Source: Rhodococcus koreensis (lineage in GTDB: Bacteria; Actinomycetota; Actinomycetes; Mycobacteriales; Mycobacteriaceae). Taken from it: a stretch of 64,000 nt of DNA. The first letter of the stretch is position 1. Every line of letters begins with the position of its first letter. Position numbers and translations under genes: made by a program. The notes below the pieces were generated by a model that worked only from the letters and a program-made list of their open reading frames with translations, was not told where the DNA came from and searched no databases. Where the stretch lies: contig NZ_FNSV01000005.1 of assembly GCF_900105905.1 (NCBI RefSeq), positions 6,634,001 to 6,698,000 of the forward strand, given 5' to 3'. This document shows positions 36,601 through 42,291 of the stretch, in pieces.

Positions 36601-39317
36601 GACAGCAACTCACGCTCCGTCACGGTGTCGGCGCCCACGTACGACACGAGCTGATCACCGGCGGCCTGCGAGCGAATCACGGTGACGGCGAACCGAACCG
36701 CCGGATGCCGGCGGAGCGTGGCGTCGATCTCCCCAGGCTCGACGCGCAGGCCCCGCAGGTTCACCTGCGCGTCGCTGCGCCCGAGATACTCGAGTTCGTG
36801 GTCGCAGGTCCAGCGGACCGTGTCGCCGGTGCGGTACATGCGGGTACCCGGTGGTCCGTACGGATCGGCGACGAACCGTTCCGACGTCTGCCGGGCCCTG
36901 CGGTGATACCCGCGGGCGAGGGCCGGTCCCGCGACGTACAGTTCGCCCGCCACGCCGACGGGAACCGGGCGCAGCCGGTGATCGAGGACCACTACCCTCG
37001 CGCCGTCGATCGGCCGGCCGACGGTGACCGGTGCGGAGCCGCGGAGGGGACCGCTGACGGTCGCCATGACGGTGGTCTCCGCCGGGCCGTAGGCGTCGAT
37101 CATCCGGCACCGGGACCCCCACCGCGACACCAGTTCCGGTGGGCACGCCTCCCCGGCGACGACCAGGGTGCGCAGACCTTCGACGTCGGCGGGCTCCATC
37201 GACGCCAGCACCGACGGGGTGAGCACGGCATGGGTGACCGTTTCGGTGGTCATCAGCTGCGCCAGCAGGGATCCGCCGTATGCCGCGGGCGGGGCGACGA
37301 CCAGTGCGGCACCGGAACCGAAGGCCATCAGCATCTCGAAGACCGAGGCGTCGAAACTCGGCGACGCGACGTGCAGAACCCTCGCCGACCCGTCGAGGTC
37401 CAGTCGGGTGCGCTGCGCGGAGACCAGATTCGCGATCCCGCGGTGCGTGACCACCACCCCCTTGGGGGCGCCGGTCGACCCGGACGTGTAGATGAGATAC
37501 GCGGCGTCGTCGAGTCGTGTTGCCGGCGTGCGGAAACCGTGGCTTCCGGAGCGGGCGGCCTCGCCGAGCAGCAGCCACTCGGTGCCGTCCGGCAACGTGG
37601 AGACGAACTCCGCGGAGGTCAACCCGATCGCCGCGCGGGAGTCGTCGAGCATGTGCCGAACACGCGGCGCCGGGTACGTCGGGTCCACCGGCAGGAATGC
37701 GGCACCCGTCTTCGCGACGGCCCAGACCGCGCAGAGATAGTCGAAGGACCGTGGGAACGCCAGCGCCACCACGTCGCCGGACCCGACGCCGAACCGTGCC
37801 AGCGTCGATCCGATCCGATCCGACCACTCGTCGAGTTCCCGGTAGGTGACCTCCCGGCCGGCGTCGACGACGGCCGTCGCGTCCGGGTCCCGGGCGGCAG
37901 CAGCGCGGAACACGTCGGCGAGAGTGACCGGCACACTGCCCGGCGGTCCGGGGCAGGGGACCAGCGCCGCGGTTTCGTTTTCCATGAGGACGGGGAGATC
38001 ACCGATCGGGTGCGCGGTCTCGGCGTCTAGGAAGCGCTGGAAATACCGCAGGAATCTGGTGTGGTGACCGTCCAGCTCGTCCTGCGAATACAGTCGCGGA
38101 TTCGCCTTGAAGTCGAGATGCACGCGTCCGTGGGGACCGGAGCGGTACAGGTTCACCAGCAGGTCCTCGATCGGACCCGAAGACAGCACGTGCAATTGAC
38201 TCCGCAGGGAACCGAGTTCGAGTTCCTCCGGGAACAGCATGATGTTGACGGCGGGGCCGAACAGCCGCGGCCCGGACAGAGCGTCTCCCACATCGGCGCG
38301 GATGTCCTCGTGCCGGTACCGCTGATGCCGCAGGGCACCCGACATCACGAGACGCGTGCGGGCCACCAGATCACCGACGGTCGCCGTCCCTGCACCCGGG
38401 ATCCGAAGCGGCACAATATTGGACACCATCCCGCCGGACCGGCGCAGCGCCGCCGTCGTGCGAGCCGACACCGGCAGGCTGAGCGTGACGTCGTCCTGGC
38501 CGGTCGTGCGCGCCAGAAAGCCGGCGACCGCGCAGACCGTGAGTGTCGCAGGATTGACCCCGTGCGCCGCCGCGCATTTCTCGAGCCGATCGACCAGTTC
38601 GGTGGACAATATTCCGCTGACGTCCCGGGAACCGGCGGCCGCAGGCGCGGGGCCGCGCGCGAGGGTGCTCGGGTGGGTGACGCCACGCATGGTGTCGGTC
38701 CAGTACTCCCGGTCGGCGTCCCGGCGCGCCGAGTCGCGGTAGTCGATCTCGAGGTCGTGAATCCGTCGCAGGCCGAGGGTTCTGCTCGCGGGCGGCGGCA
38801 GTCCGTGCACCGCTGCCGTGTAGAGCGCGGCGATCCGGTAGACCAGCGTGATGGACCCGAAACCGTCCATCGCGACGTGGTGGGCGCGCGAATACCAGAA
38901 GTAGTGGTCGTGCCCGACGTGGAGAACGTACGAGACGGTCAGGCGGTCATGCCGGAGGTCGATCGGTTCGGTGGACTCGGCGCGCATCCACGCGTGCGCC
39001 GAAGTCTCGGGATCCGGAACGTCGCGGAAGTCGATGTAGCCCACGGTCGCGTCGAGGCTCGGGTCCACCCATTGCCGCGGCTGACCGCCGACCTCGGTGA
39101 TCTGCAGGAAGAACGACTCGAACTCGGCGGCAGCGCGAGCACACGCCGACGCGAGAGCGCTACGGTTCAGCGCGCCGCGGATGTCGACGTACTGGGCGAC
39201 CGACACGGGAACGGCAGGGTCGACGCGCTGCGCGAGCCACATCCCCATCTGTGCGGGCGACAGCGGATAGGCGCGCGCCGGCGAGTCTCCGGGACCAATC
39301 GGGGTCGGTGAACTCAT
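24630..39317 (-). CDS. four-module non-ribosomal peptide synthetase with epimerase and thioesterase
   Basis: A 4895-residue protein with domains, by motif: C1 (15-445, HHVAMDG 146), A1 (465-945), T1 (Ser987), E (1035-1480, HHLVVDG 1181), C2 (1510-1940, HHIVLDG 1646), A2 (1955-2445), T2 (Ser2491), C3 (2545-2990, HHISADG 2672), A3 (3000-3490), T3 (Ser3535), C4 (3590-4040, HHISADG 3719), A4 (4050-4545), T4 (Ser4593), TE (4645-4880, GYSVGG with Ser4728). All catalytic histidines and phosphopantetheine serines are present, so it appears functional. The E domain after module 1 predicts a D-residue first. The leading C domain predicts capping of residue 1 by an acyl or aryl group supplied from elsewhere. 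The product is unknown. No MbtH, PPTase, tailoring or transport gene lies next to it. The start at 39317 has a weak AGAGAAG site. Confidence 0.95.
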   Translation of the reverse strand: MSSPTPIGPGDSPARAYPLSPAQMGMWLAQRVDPAVPVSVAQYVDIRGALNRSALASACARAAAEFESFFLQITEVGGQPRQWVDPSLDATVGYIDFRDVPDPETSAHAWMRAESTEPIDLRHDRLTVSYVLHVGHDHYFWYSRAHHVAMDGFGSITLVYRIAALYTAAVHGLPPPASRTLGLRRIHDLEIDYRDSARRDADREYWTDTMRGVTHPSTLARGPAPAAAGSRDVSGILSTELVDRLEKCAAAHGVNPATLTVCAVAGFLARTTGQDDVTLSLPVSARTTAALRRSGGMVSNIVPLRIPGAGTATVGDLVARTRLVMSGALRHQRYRHEDIRADVGDALSGPRLFGPAVNIMLFPEELELGSLRSQLHVLSSGPIEDLLVNLYRSGPHGRVHLDFKANPRLYSQDELDGHHTRFLRYFQRFLDAETAHPIGDLPVLMENETAALVPCPGPPGSVPVTLADVFRAAAARDPDATAVVDAGREVTYRELDEWSDRIGSTLARFGVGSGDVVALAFPRSFDYLCAVWAVAKTGAAFLPVDPTYPAPRVRHMLDDSRAAIGLTSAEFVSTLPDGTEWLLLGEAARSGSHGFRTPATRLDDAAYLIYTSGSTGAPKGVVVTHRGIANLVSAQRTRLDLDGSARVLHVASPSFDASVFEMLMAFGSGAALVVAPPAAYGGSLLAQLMTTETVTHAVLTPSVLASMEPADVEGLRTLVVAGEACPPELVSRWGSRCRMIDAYGPAETTVMATVSGPLRGSAPVTVGRPIDGARVVVLDHRLRPVPVGVAGELYVAGPALARGYHRRARQTSERFVADPYGPPGTRMYRTGDTVRWTCDHELEYLGRSDAQVNLRGLRVEPGEIDATLRRHPAVRFAVTVIRSQAAGDQLVSYVGADTVTERELLSFLTAELPPHLVPADVVVLPHLPLTPSGKLDRAALPEPHTRSATRVAPEGARERTLHALYADILGTSDFGVDESFFALGGDSIMAIQLAARARSAGVSFTPRDVFEQRTVSRLGVVAGDDPSGPTLEELPGGGIGEMPLPPAARFLFDRVGVVDRYAQAVVVELPRGVDAQKLHTVIGAVVDRHDALRARLGRHSDGTAFLTVSPAGAPLPDGTITRVTLPADADADPDPAQRTRGEHESAVRRLNPVAGVMMQCVWLDPGAEETVRRGRLLFVAHHLVVDGVSWRILIGDLAAAWAQLEVGASPSLSPVGTSLRRWSHGLAEEAQRPGRRSELSFWRAMTSVEDPPLGTRPLDPRRDMNSTVDRIHTRTSATHALLTDVPAAFRCEVNDALLTALALALAQWQRRRGRPATVPVIRLEGHGREEAVLPGADLSRTVGWFTSIFPIRLDLGDLDLDDAGTAITVVKEQLRAVPDKGIGYGLLRRPGDETGQIAFNYLGRLDNTDSEHDWRPVRDGPAVFSSAEPSMPVTALIDITAFTTHGALDATFDFPTGAIAAEDVRALADLWEQALTALAAVARSPHTSGLTPSDLSLVAVDREDIEEWERDRPGLLDVWPLTPLQSGLLFHAALAGAEGDPYAMQVVLTLSGHLDRDRLRSACGAVLAGHANLRTAFVRDGRGVPVQLVLGDVPPRWRHVDVTDTGAEQILLDDRATRFDLSAPPLIRFTLLSRGPDRAELAITAHHIVLDGWSMPLLVRELLTAYRGGDSRTERPDSSPYRDFLEWLAARDTDASARAWVAALDGITEPAAPADDTPTTSESVLELSEQDTRRLTARASELGVTLSTIVQAAWGIVLGRATGRDDVVIGEAVSGRPPELAGVESAVGLFVNTVPVRIPLDPGIDVAALLTRLQAEHVHLLEHHWLGLADIQRAVGVAPLFDTLVAFESYPVDRTALPEPTDGLTLDGVHAHDASHYAVTLAVTAAPTLRLTAKCRSPRYDGAALLARVGRVLDCMGRDPHVALGSLDLLGAAERERVLRTWNATDAPVPSTTLVDLVDAQVQRSPGAVAVEFGADRLTYAEFDARVNRLARYLVARGVGPESVVGVAVPRSIRLLVALHAVLKAGGAYLPVDPGHPPGRTALVLDSTALVLTSGAGNGTVPDGVAVVDLDRLDVAGYDPRPITDSERRAPLRPANAAYVIYTSGSTGRPKGVTVTHEMMVNQFRWAQTLTPLDGTDAVLHKTPLTFDISAWELLWPLHTGARVVVTEPGGHQDPAYLARTVAQQSITTLHVVPSMLDALLAQCGPQVPSTVRRVYSAGESLSAATAARFAERSAAALYNWYGPCEAAVATSESIDGNEIGAAVSLGGPVHNVRTYVLDRRLRPVPVGTSGELYLAGAYLARGYAGRPDLTAERFVAEPFGGTGGRMYRTGDVVRWNGAGRLEYLGRSDFQVKLRGQRIEPGEIETALTSDPAVTRAAVTVHRDRDAGDRLIAYIVAADGAPPDERRIAGRLAGLLPAYMIPSAFVPLPELPVTSSGKLDRAALPEPSPARPASDPPATPTEDVIAFVFAEVTGTASVGRCDNFFAAGGNSLTAAQAAARVGAALGTTVDLRALFDHPTVAELSAYLADRAHETAQAPLVARAPAAHVPLSLAQQRLWFLNRLDGLSATDSIPVVLRLTGTVDETALCAAVRDVIDRHEPLRTVYPEHDGIPCQHVLPATAVPPCTVWKTPNPAGRVRELLSAGFDLTAEPPVRAELLTVGAGEWVLALVVHHISADGFSLGPLARDVMTAYRARVQGGTPVWTPLPVRYADYALWQRELRDRQPGLAYWRQTLSGMPELLTLPFDRPRPPVATHRGADVAFTLDAEAHRQIRALARTHDATPFMVVHAALAVLAARLGGTADVVIGTPIAGRGPRALDDLVGMFVNTLVLRTNLALHDSFAGTLACVRDVDLAAYSHSDVSFEEIVEAVAPERSRGRNPLFQLALAYHNTAPVVVDLPEVTAAVVEIDTHTAKFDLQLTVSESLDGDGGPGPLSCVFTYATDLFDEATVSGFADRFRRVLHTALAHPRVVIGDIDVRGGEEKATRHAGAPSLPPRTLPDLMSAAAERNPAGPALTADGRTMTYRELDAASNRLARALMRRGAGPETIVALALPRSALSVVSVWAVAKTGAAFVPVDPRYPAARIEYLLDDSGAALGLTTVAERAALPDGTDWLLLDSPDFRTECRGYSSAAIADSERSRPLEVRHPAYVIYTSGSTGKPKGVAVTHTGLADFTAEQRERYAVTAASRTLHASSPGFDGAVLEILLALGAGACMVLTPPTVQGDDPLTDVLAGERVSHVFTTPTVLATVDPRGLHDLQVVVVGGEPCPPDLVKVWAPLRHMSLFNGYGPTETTVMTTISDPLVADQPVTIGHPVRGAAVVLLDARLHPVPTGVAGELYICSPGVARGYHRRPALTAARFVACPFGSAGDRMYRTGDVGRWCRDGSIEYLYRNDAQIELRGVRIELGEIDATLLTHPGVRFTATDVRELRDGVDALVSYVLPERGETVDPEQLIRFASTRLPALLVPAIVVVVDAVPLTVNGKLDRSALPDPVPAATDFEAPHTPAERVVATAFAEVLGLDLVGRDENFFALGGTSLSATRAVSRIGAALETSVPVRAVFDTPTVSALAAAVTEQTDGAAHVPLTVRPRPPRVPLSPAQQRLWFLARLAPGSPEYNIPMALRLDGTLDVAALTAAVADVVGRHEPLRTLYPDSDGVAYQQVIPVARATPSLRPISVARGDVAARVATFASQGFTLGAEPPIRARLFALATDEWVLAVMVHHISADGFSVALLVHDLMTAYKARVAGEAPRWAPLPVQYTDYTLWQHELLGESDDPRSVAARELSYWKDTLSGAPEQLSLPTDRPHPAIASHRGGTVEFALDDALYRAVEHTASTCAVTPFMVVHAVFAVLLAKLSGSTDIVIGTPVAGRGDQALDELVGMFVNNLVLRTEVSPAESFADLLGRVREDDLDAFAHSTVPFETVVEALDPTRSRARNPLFQVALAFQNLDHTPLTLPGLRVSATTPPTRSARFDLQLTVTADPGPSTERTRRTAVFTYATDLFDHHTVVDLGERFLRTLSEAVAQPHRAVGDLALVDPDPDVPVAAPSSGETLVDLFERHVATSPDAEAVVAGDRVLTYGELDRQINRLARHLIHAGAGPESLVGLAIRRSADLLVAMYAVAKTGAAYVPIDPDQPAQRNAQIIRASDARVVLTTERDRFDLADVLPADTRLVVVDRVDLSGVDPSPISDRDRTAPLRAQNPAYVIHTSGSTGTPKGVVVTHAAVVSFLTWRQDTDPLGAGDTVMLKLQYTFDASVREFWWPLIAGARLVIARPDGHRDPRHLAELIGRHRVTAGYFLPLMLAEILAIPDADLTSLRQVSCGGEVLPPDTAHRFHARCPVTVLYNEYGPTETAVAVTRTVVGPVDTTVPIGVPQNGVGALVLDSRLHPVPAGVPGELYLSGAQLARGYLGQPGTTASRFPANPWGPPGQRMYRTGDVVSRRRDGTIDYLGRRDLQVKIRGQRVELEEIETALRRNTTVAQSAAAVYESPATGSRLVGYVVPRPGAVVDTRAVSAELAQRLPRYMVPNQIVVLEALPSTPHGKLDRRALPDPGVPRAQRFRPPTTRTEKLVTAVFADVLGTGLVGLDDNFFELGGNSLSATRAASRLHTSTHVEVRLDWFFTDATAESIAARISSSFAAASDASAALEVLLPLRADGEREPLFCIHPAVGLAWCYSGLTAHLRPDRAVWGVQSPAVTEGGDRLTTITDRAARYVREIRRVQPRGPYHLLGYSVGGVIAHAMAVELRSCGEDVRVLAMIDSYASAERDIPAPTLPELLAEFGGGASEQLGPEQLARLYEDYVDVIDAAADFVPGHFDGSLLFFGAASDGSRPTAACATWRPWIGGDVIAHTVDRPHAQMTDPEALAVIGPILAGYLDCISAADGTENPPATQRETAQRDE

Positions 39318-39360
39318 CGCTGACTTCTCTCACGCATCCGTCCCCGCACGACGCTGCTCG

Positions 39361-39392
39361 CTGGGGTGCCTCCCTTCAGGAGTCTGCCCCAG
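39361..39392 (-). promoter_or_regulatory. leader hairpin upstream of NRPS gene
   Basis: On the minus strand the outer arms CTGGGG/CCCCAG (6 bases) enclose an inner CTCC/GGAG stem with a 5-base loop, separated by a small asymmetric internal loop. It lies 44-75 bases before the NRPS start codon, in the likely 5' untranslated region. It could be a transcription attenuator, an RNA-binding site or a terminator for gpsA; the last would need read-through because gpsA is upstream on the same strand. Confidence 0.4.
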
Positions 39393-39393
39393 T

Positions 39394-39415
39394 TTTCTAG
39401 GAGATTGCTTAGAAA
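39394..39415 (-). promoter_or_regulatory. inverted repeat upstream of NRPS gene
   Basis: TTTCTA-N10-TAGAAA, an AT-rich palindrome in a GC-rich setting, lies about 80-100 bases before the NRPS start. A further CTAGA follows 3 bases outside (39420-39424). It is positioned as an operator or overlapping promoter. It does not match the IdeR iron box. Confidence 0.35.
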
Positions 39416-39452
39416 CGTCTAGATAGTGCTACTTCCGGTTGCAGTTGTGCGA

Positions 39453-40460
39453 TCACGCCACCTCGTCCTCACTGCCGGCAGCGACTTTCCGCAGGCCACG
39501 GTAGGCGCCTTCCGGCGTCTGCCGTCCGGCGACGACCGCCTCGACCTCCGCGGCGATGGGCATGTCCACGTTGTAGTCGCGGGCCAACTCCATCACGGTG
39601 GGGGCGGTCTTGACGCCCTCGGCCACCTGCCCCAGCTTGGCGACAGCCTCCTCGACGGTCATGCCGCGGGCAATGAACTCGCCCACCCGCCGGTTGCGGG
39701 AACTCGGGCTCATACACGTGGCGATCAGGTCTCCGACCCCGGTGAGCCCGGCGAACGTCCGCGGGTTCGCGCCCATCGCCTCACCCAGCCGGGTCATCTC
39801 GGCCAGCCCGCGTGCGAGGACCATCGCGCGCGTGTTGTCGCCGACATCCAGCCCGTCGGCCATCCCCGACGCGATGGCCACGATGTTCTTCAGCACACCG
39901 CCGAGTTCGCAGCCCAGCACATCGGTATTCCGGTACACGCGGAACACCGCGGACGCGAACAACGGCTGCAACGCGGTGGCGACCCGCACGTCCTGGGTGG
40001 CGACGACCGACGCCGCCGCAAGTCCGTCGACGATCTCCCGCGCAATATTGGGACCGGCGAGAAGCCCGACCGGATGCCCCGGCAGGCACTCGGCGATCAC
40101 CTCGGTGGGCCGCAACCGTGTTCCCGGCTCCAGCCCCTTCGCCAGAGACAGCACCGGCACCCACGCCCGCACCTCGTTGGCGATCTGAGTAAGGGTGCTG
40201 CGGACCGCGTGCGACGGCACCCCGACCACGAGAACGTCGGCCTCCTGCGCCGCTTCCACCAGGTCGGCTGTCGAGCGCATGGAGTCGGGGAGTGCCCGCT
40301 CGCCGAGGTAGCGGGAGTTGCGATGCTCCGTATTGATCTCGTCCGCGGTATCCGAATTCCGCGCCCACAGCAGGGTCGGTGTGTTGTGGGCGGCGAGACC
40401 GGCCACCGTCGTTCCCCACGAACCGGCGCCGAGCACGACGACGCGCACCGGCCGGGCCAT
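39453..40460 (-). CDS. gpsA: glycerol-3-phosphate dehydrogenase [NAD(P)+]
   Basis: A 335-residue cytoplasmic enzyme making sn-glycerol 3-phosphate for phospholipids from dihydroxyacetone phosphate. The N-terminal Rossmann loop is 'VLGAGSWGTTVAGLAA' (residues 9-24). 'SLAKGLE', 'LAGPNIAREI', the catalytic Lys in 'GGVLKNIVAIASGMADGL' and 'LTGVGDLIATC' are all family signatures. Length and start are normal. The stop lies 135 bases from the NRPS start on the same strand, so gpsA is upstream of the NRPS gene but probably not functionally linked to it. Confidence 0.95.
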   Translation of the reverse strand: MARPVRVVVLGAGSWGTTVAGLAAHNTPTLLWARNSDTADEINTEHRNSRYLGERALPDSMRSTADLVEAAQEADVLVVGVPSHAVRSTLTQIANEVRAWVPVLSLAKGLEPGTRLRPTEVIAECLPGHPVGLLAGPNIAREIVDGLAAASVVATQDVRVATALQPLFASAVFRVYRNTDVLGCELGGVLKNIVAIASGMADGLDVGDNTRAMVLARGLAEMTRLGEAMGANPRTFAGLTGVGDLIATCMSPSSRNRRVGEFIARGMTVEEAVAKLGQVAEGVKTAPTVMELARDYNVDMPIAAEVEAVVAGRQTPEGAYRGLRKVAAGSEDEVA

Positions 40461-40511
40461 TACCGATCACTCATCGAATTGATGCTGTCCATGGTCTCAA
40501 GCGTGGCACTT

Positions 40512-40524
40512 GTGAAGCGTTCAC
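40512..40524. promoter_or_regulatory. palindrome upstream of gpsA
   Basis: GTGAA-GCG-TTCAC is a perfect inverted repeat 51 bases before the gpsA start. With a single bulge the arms extend to CTTGTGAA / TTCACGAAG. It may be an operator for gpsA or part of a transcript end for the nuclease gene. Confidence 0.3.
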
Positions 40525-40534
40525 GAAGCTGATT

Positions 40535-40547
40535 CGGCAAGTCCCGG
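40535..40547. repeat. 13-base repeat, copy 1
   Basis: CGGCAAGTCCCGG is identical to the left arm of the terminator hairpin at 44081-44118. It lies 31 bases downstream of the HNH nuclease stop codon. The opposite hairpin arm is missing here. Confidence 0.5.
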
Positions 40548-40578
40548 TGGTCGGTGTCGTCCAGGCGTGATCGTGCTG

Positions 40579-41895
40579 TCACGACGCACGCACGTGTGCG
40601 ATGAGCACCGCCTCGACCTCGGATTGCCGCGCGGCGGCCGGGAGTGGTGGTGCCGAAGATCGGTAGTGGTGCCCGGTCGGGGTGCCCAGGTCGACGAGGT
40701 GGGTGCGGCCGGGTCTGTGGACGGGGCGGGCCGTCCAACCGTCGCCTTCCTTCGCGTAGTTGCAGGCCTCGCAGAGGCCGGATCCGTTGTGCGCCGTCGT
40801 GGCACCCCGCCGCCGCCGTGAGCGGATGTGGTCGTGGTGTCGGATCGGCGCGTCACACCACGGGGTGCGGCACGTCTGATCCCGCAGATCGATCAGTTTT
40901 CGCAGACCTTTCGGGAACGTCCGGGACTGCGATTCCATCGCCGTCAACGACCCCGACTGCGGGCACGAATACACGCGCTGCAACGACGTCTCGGTGTCAT
41001 CATCGAGGGCGTCGGCCACCAGCTGTCGCGCGATCCCGGCCGGCACCGGCCCGAACCCCTGAAGCTGCGCCGCCTCGTGACCGCCTGCCAGCAGCGTCTC
41101 GTCCGAGAGCACCAGGTTCACCGTCACCGGCACACCCGACGCCACCGACGCTCCGGTGCCGCGTTCGAACAACAAGTCCACCATCAGCTGATTTCGGCTG
41201 AGACCCCGCCCCTTTCCGGTCGCGATGAGACTGTCCGCATCCCGACCCAGCGTGGCCTGCAGGCACACCGCTTGCTCCACCGGCATCAGCGCACTCAGAT
41301 AGGCCATCGAATCCGGGGCCGGACGGGTCGTGACCCGACGCTCGGACACGGCCTTGCGATGCCGCCGGACGGCCGAGGCGGCGTCGAGTTCGACCGCCAG
41401 GGCTTTGGCCCGCGCGATCAGACCGCGGTCGCCGACGCCGTCGGGTGTTGATGGGTCCGAACACAACCGACGATCCACGATAGCCCGATCGGTCGCGGAC
41501 AGGCAGGCTGTCTCCCGGACCAACAGAGTGGCTCGCCATTCGTTCAGCCGACCGGTCTGCAGCATGGCCAACGTATGCGGCATTTCGTGCACCAGCGCCT
41601 GCGCGAACCCCAGATGCCGGCCGCCCCGGTTCGGGGATTCTCTGCGCGCCAGCGCAATCTGCGACGCGATACCCCGACCCCACTCGGATCGTGGACGTTT
41701 CCGAGCCCTGCGGTCCGCACGGATGCTCGCCGCGACATCGTCGGTGATCACCGCCTGTACCGCGCACCCGACCGATTTCAACGTCTCGATCGCATCGAGC
41801 AGGTCGATGCCCAACCCCGGATCCCCACTCGCCGCCTCGGCGCATTGCAGTCGCGCCGTGAATGTGCGCAATTCCTCGAGAAGCATTGCCCCCAC
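40579..41895 (-). CDS. HNH endonuclease of the DUF222 / 13E12 repeat family
   Basis: A 438-residue protein. Residues 1-320 are the helical DUF222 domain (for example 'ALVHEMPHTLAMLQTGRLNEWRA' split around residue 100). The C-terminal HNH nuclease has 'CRTPWCDAPIRHHDHI' and 'NGSGLCEACNYAKE', giving the Cys and His pattern of the family. Such genes are multi-copy in mycobacteria and rhodococci, where they are known as 13E12 repeat proteins, and function is unclear. The GTG at 41895 was chosen because GGAGG at 41904-41908 is 8 bases upstream; the next ATG (41886) is too far and the TTG at 41901 too near. A near-consensus LexA box lies in front, so expression after DNA damage is likely. Confidence 0.85.
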   Translation of the reverse strand: MGAMLLEELRTFTARLQCAEAASGDPGLGIDLLDAIETLKSVGCAVQAVITDDVAASIRADRRARKRPRSEWGRGIASQIALARRESPNRGGRHLGFAQALVHEMPHTLAMLQTGRLNEWRATLLVRETACLSATDRAIVDRRLCSDPSTPDGVGDRGLIARAKALAVELDAASAVRRHRKAVSERRVTTRPAPDSMAYLSALMPVEQAVCLQATLGRDADSLIATGKGRGLSRNQLMVDLLFERGTGASVASGVPVTVNLVLSDETLLAGGHEAAQLQGFGPVPAGIARQLVADALDDDTETSLQRVYSCPQSGSLTAMESQSRTFPKGLRKLIDLRDQTCRTPWCDAPIRHHDHIRSRRRRGATTAHNGSGLCEACNYAKEGDGWTARPVHRPGRTHLVDLGTPTGHHYRSSAPPLPAAARQSEVEAVLIAHVRAS

Positions 41896-41917
41896 AACCA
41901 ACCTCCCCCAAGGTTAT

Positions 41918-41933
41918 TCGAATATACGTTCGA
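41918..41933 (-). promoter_or_regulatory. LexA (SOS) box upstream of the HNH nuclease gene
   Basis: TCGAATATACGTTCGA matches the mycobacterial/actinobacterial SOS box TCGAAC-N4-GTTCGA at 11 of 12 fixed positions (T for C at position 6). It is 23 bases from the chosen start codon, where LexA would block transcription or initiation. The motif definition is established for LexA of mycobacteria; use here is inference. Confidence 0.65.
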
Positions 41934-42291
41934 TTGTAGCTGGAGACGCGAGGCAGGGCAATACCCGAATCGCAGGCGCTGCCCCCGCGGAGGGGCAGGC
42001 GCTGACCGTCGGCCCACGCGGATGCCCTTGTCGGCGAGGAATTGGCGGGCTCTACCCGGAACACCGAAGAGGGCGGTCATCCGGGTCAAGAGCCGGGTCA
42101 TGGTCCGCAACGGTGCCGACGAGGGATGCGAGAACAAGGGCTTCGACATGTACTGCAACCAATTTCGGATTCCACTTCGACCACATCGACTCCGTCCACA
42201 TCGACTGGATCTGACTACTAGTCGATTCGGCCACCGGTCGCCGGCGCAGGCCGCCGCCCGGCCCTGTGTGTCGCGGCGTTGACGTCTTCGG
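41934..42291. other. 358-base region without a recognised gene
   Basis: No open frame here has family resemblance. It holds an 11-base direct repeat, CCACATCGACT, at 42181-42191 and 42196-42206 (15-base period). GC content drops near 42160-42220. It may be the remnant of a lost gene; I see no terminal repeats or transposase motif. Confidence 0.4.

Noticed and set aside
25000..38000. Repeated DNA within the NRPS gene as possible recombination repeats
   Set aside because: The similarity is that of homologous C, A and T domains at protein level; I could not identify a long exact DNA repeat by eye.
24765..39311. Long plus-strand open frames opposite the NRPS gene, several over 350 residues
   Set aside because: All are shadows of the NRPS reading frame with no recognisable domain.
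39318..39452. IdeR/Fur iron box in front of the NRPS gene
   Set aside because: TTTCTA-N10-TAGAAA does not match the IdeR consensus TTAGGTTAGGCTAACCTAA, and no siderophore partner genes are present.
41934..42291. Decayed insertion sequence
   Set aside because: No transposase motif, terminal inverted repeat or target duplication could be seen; only one short 11-base direct repeat.
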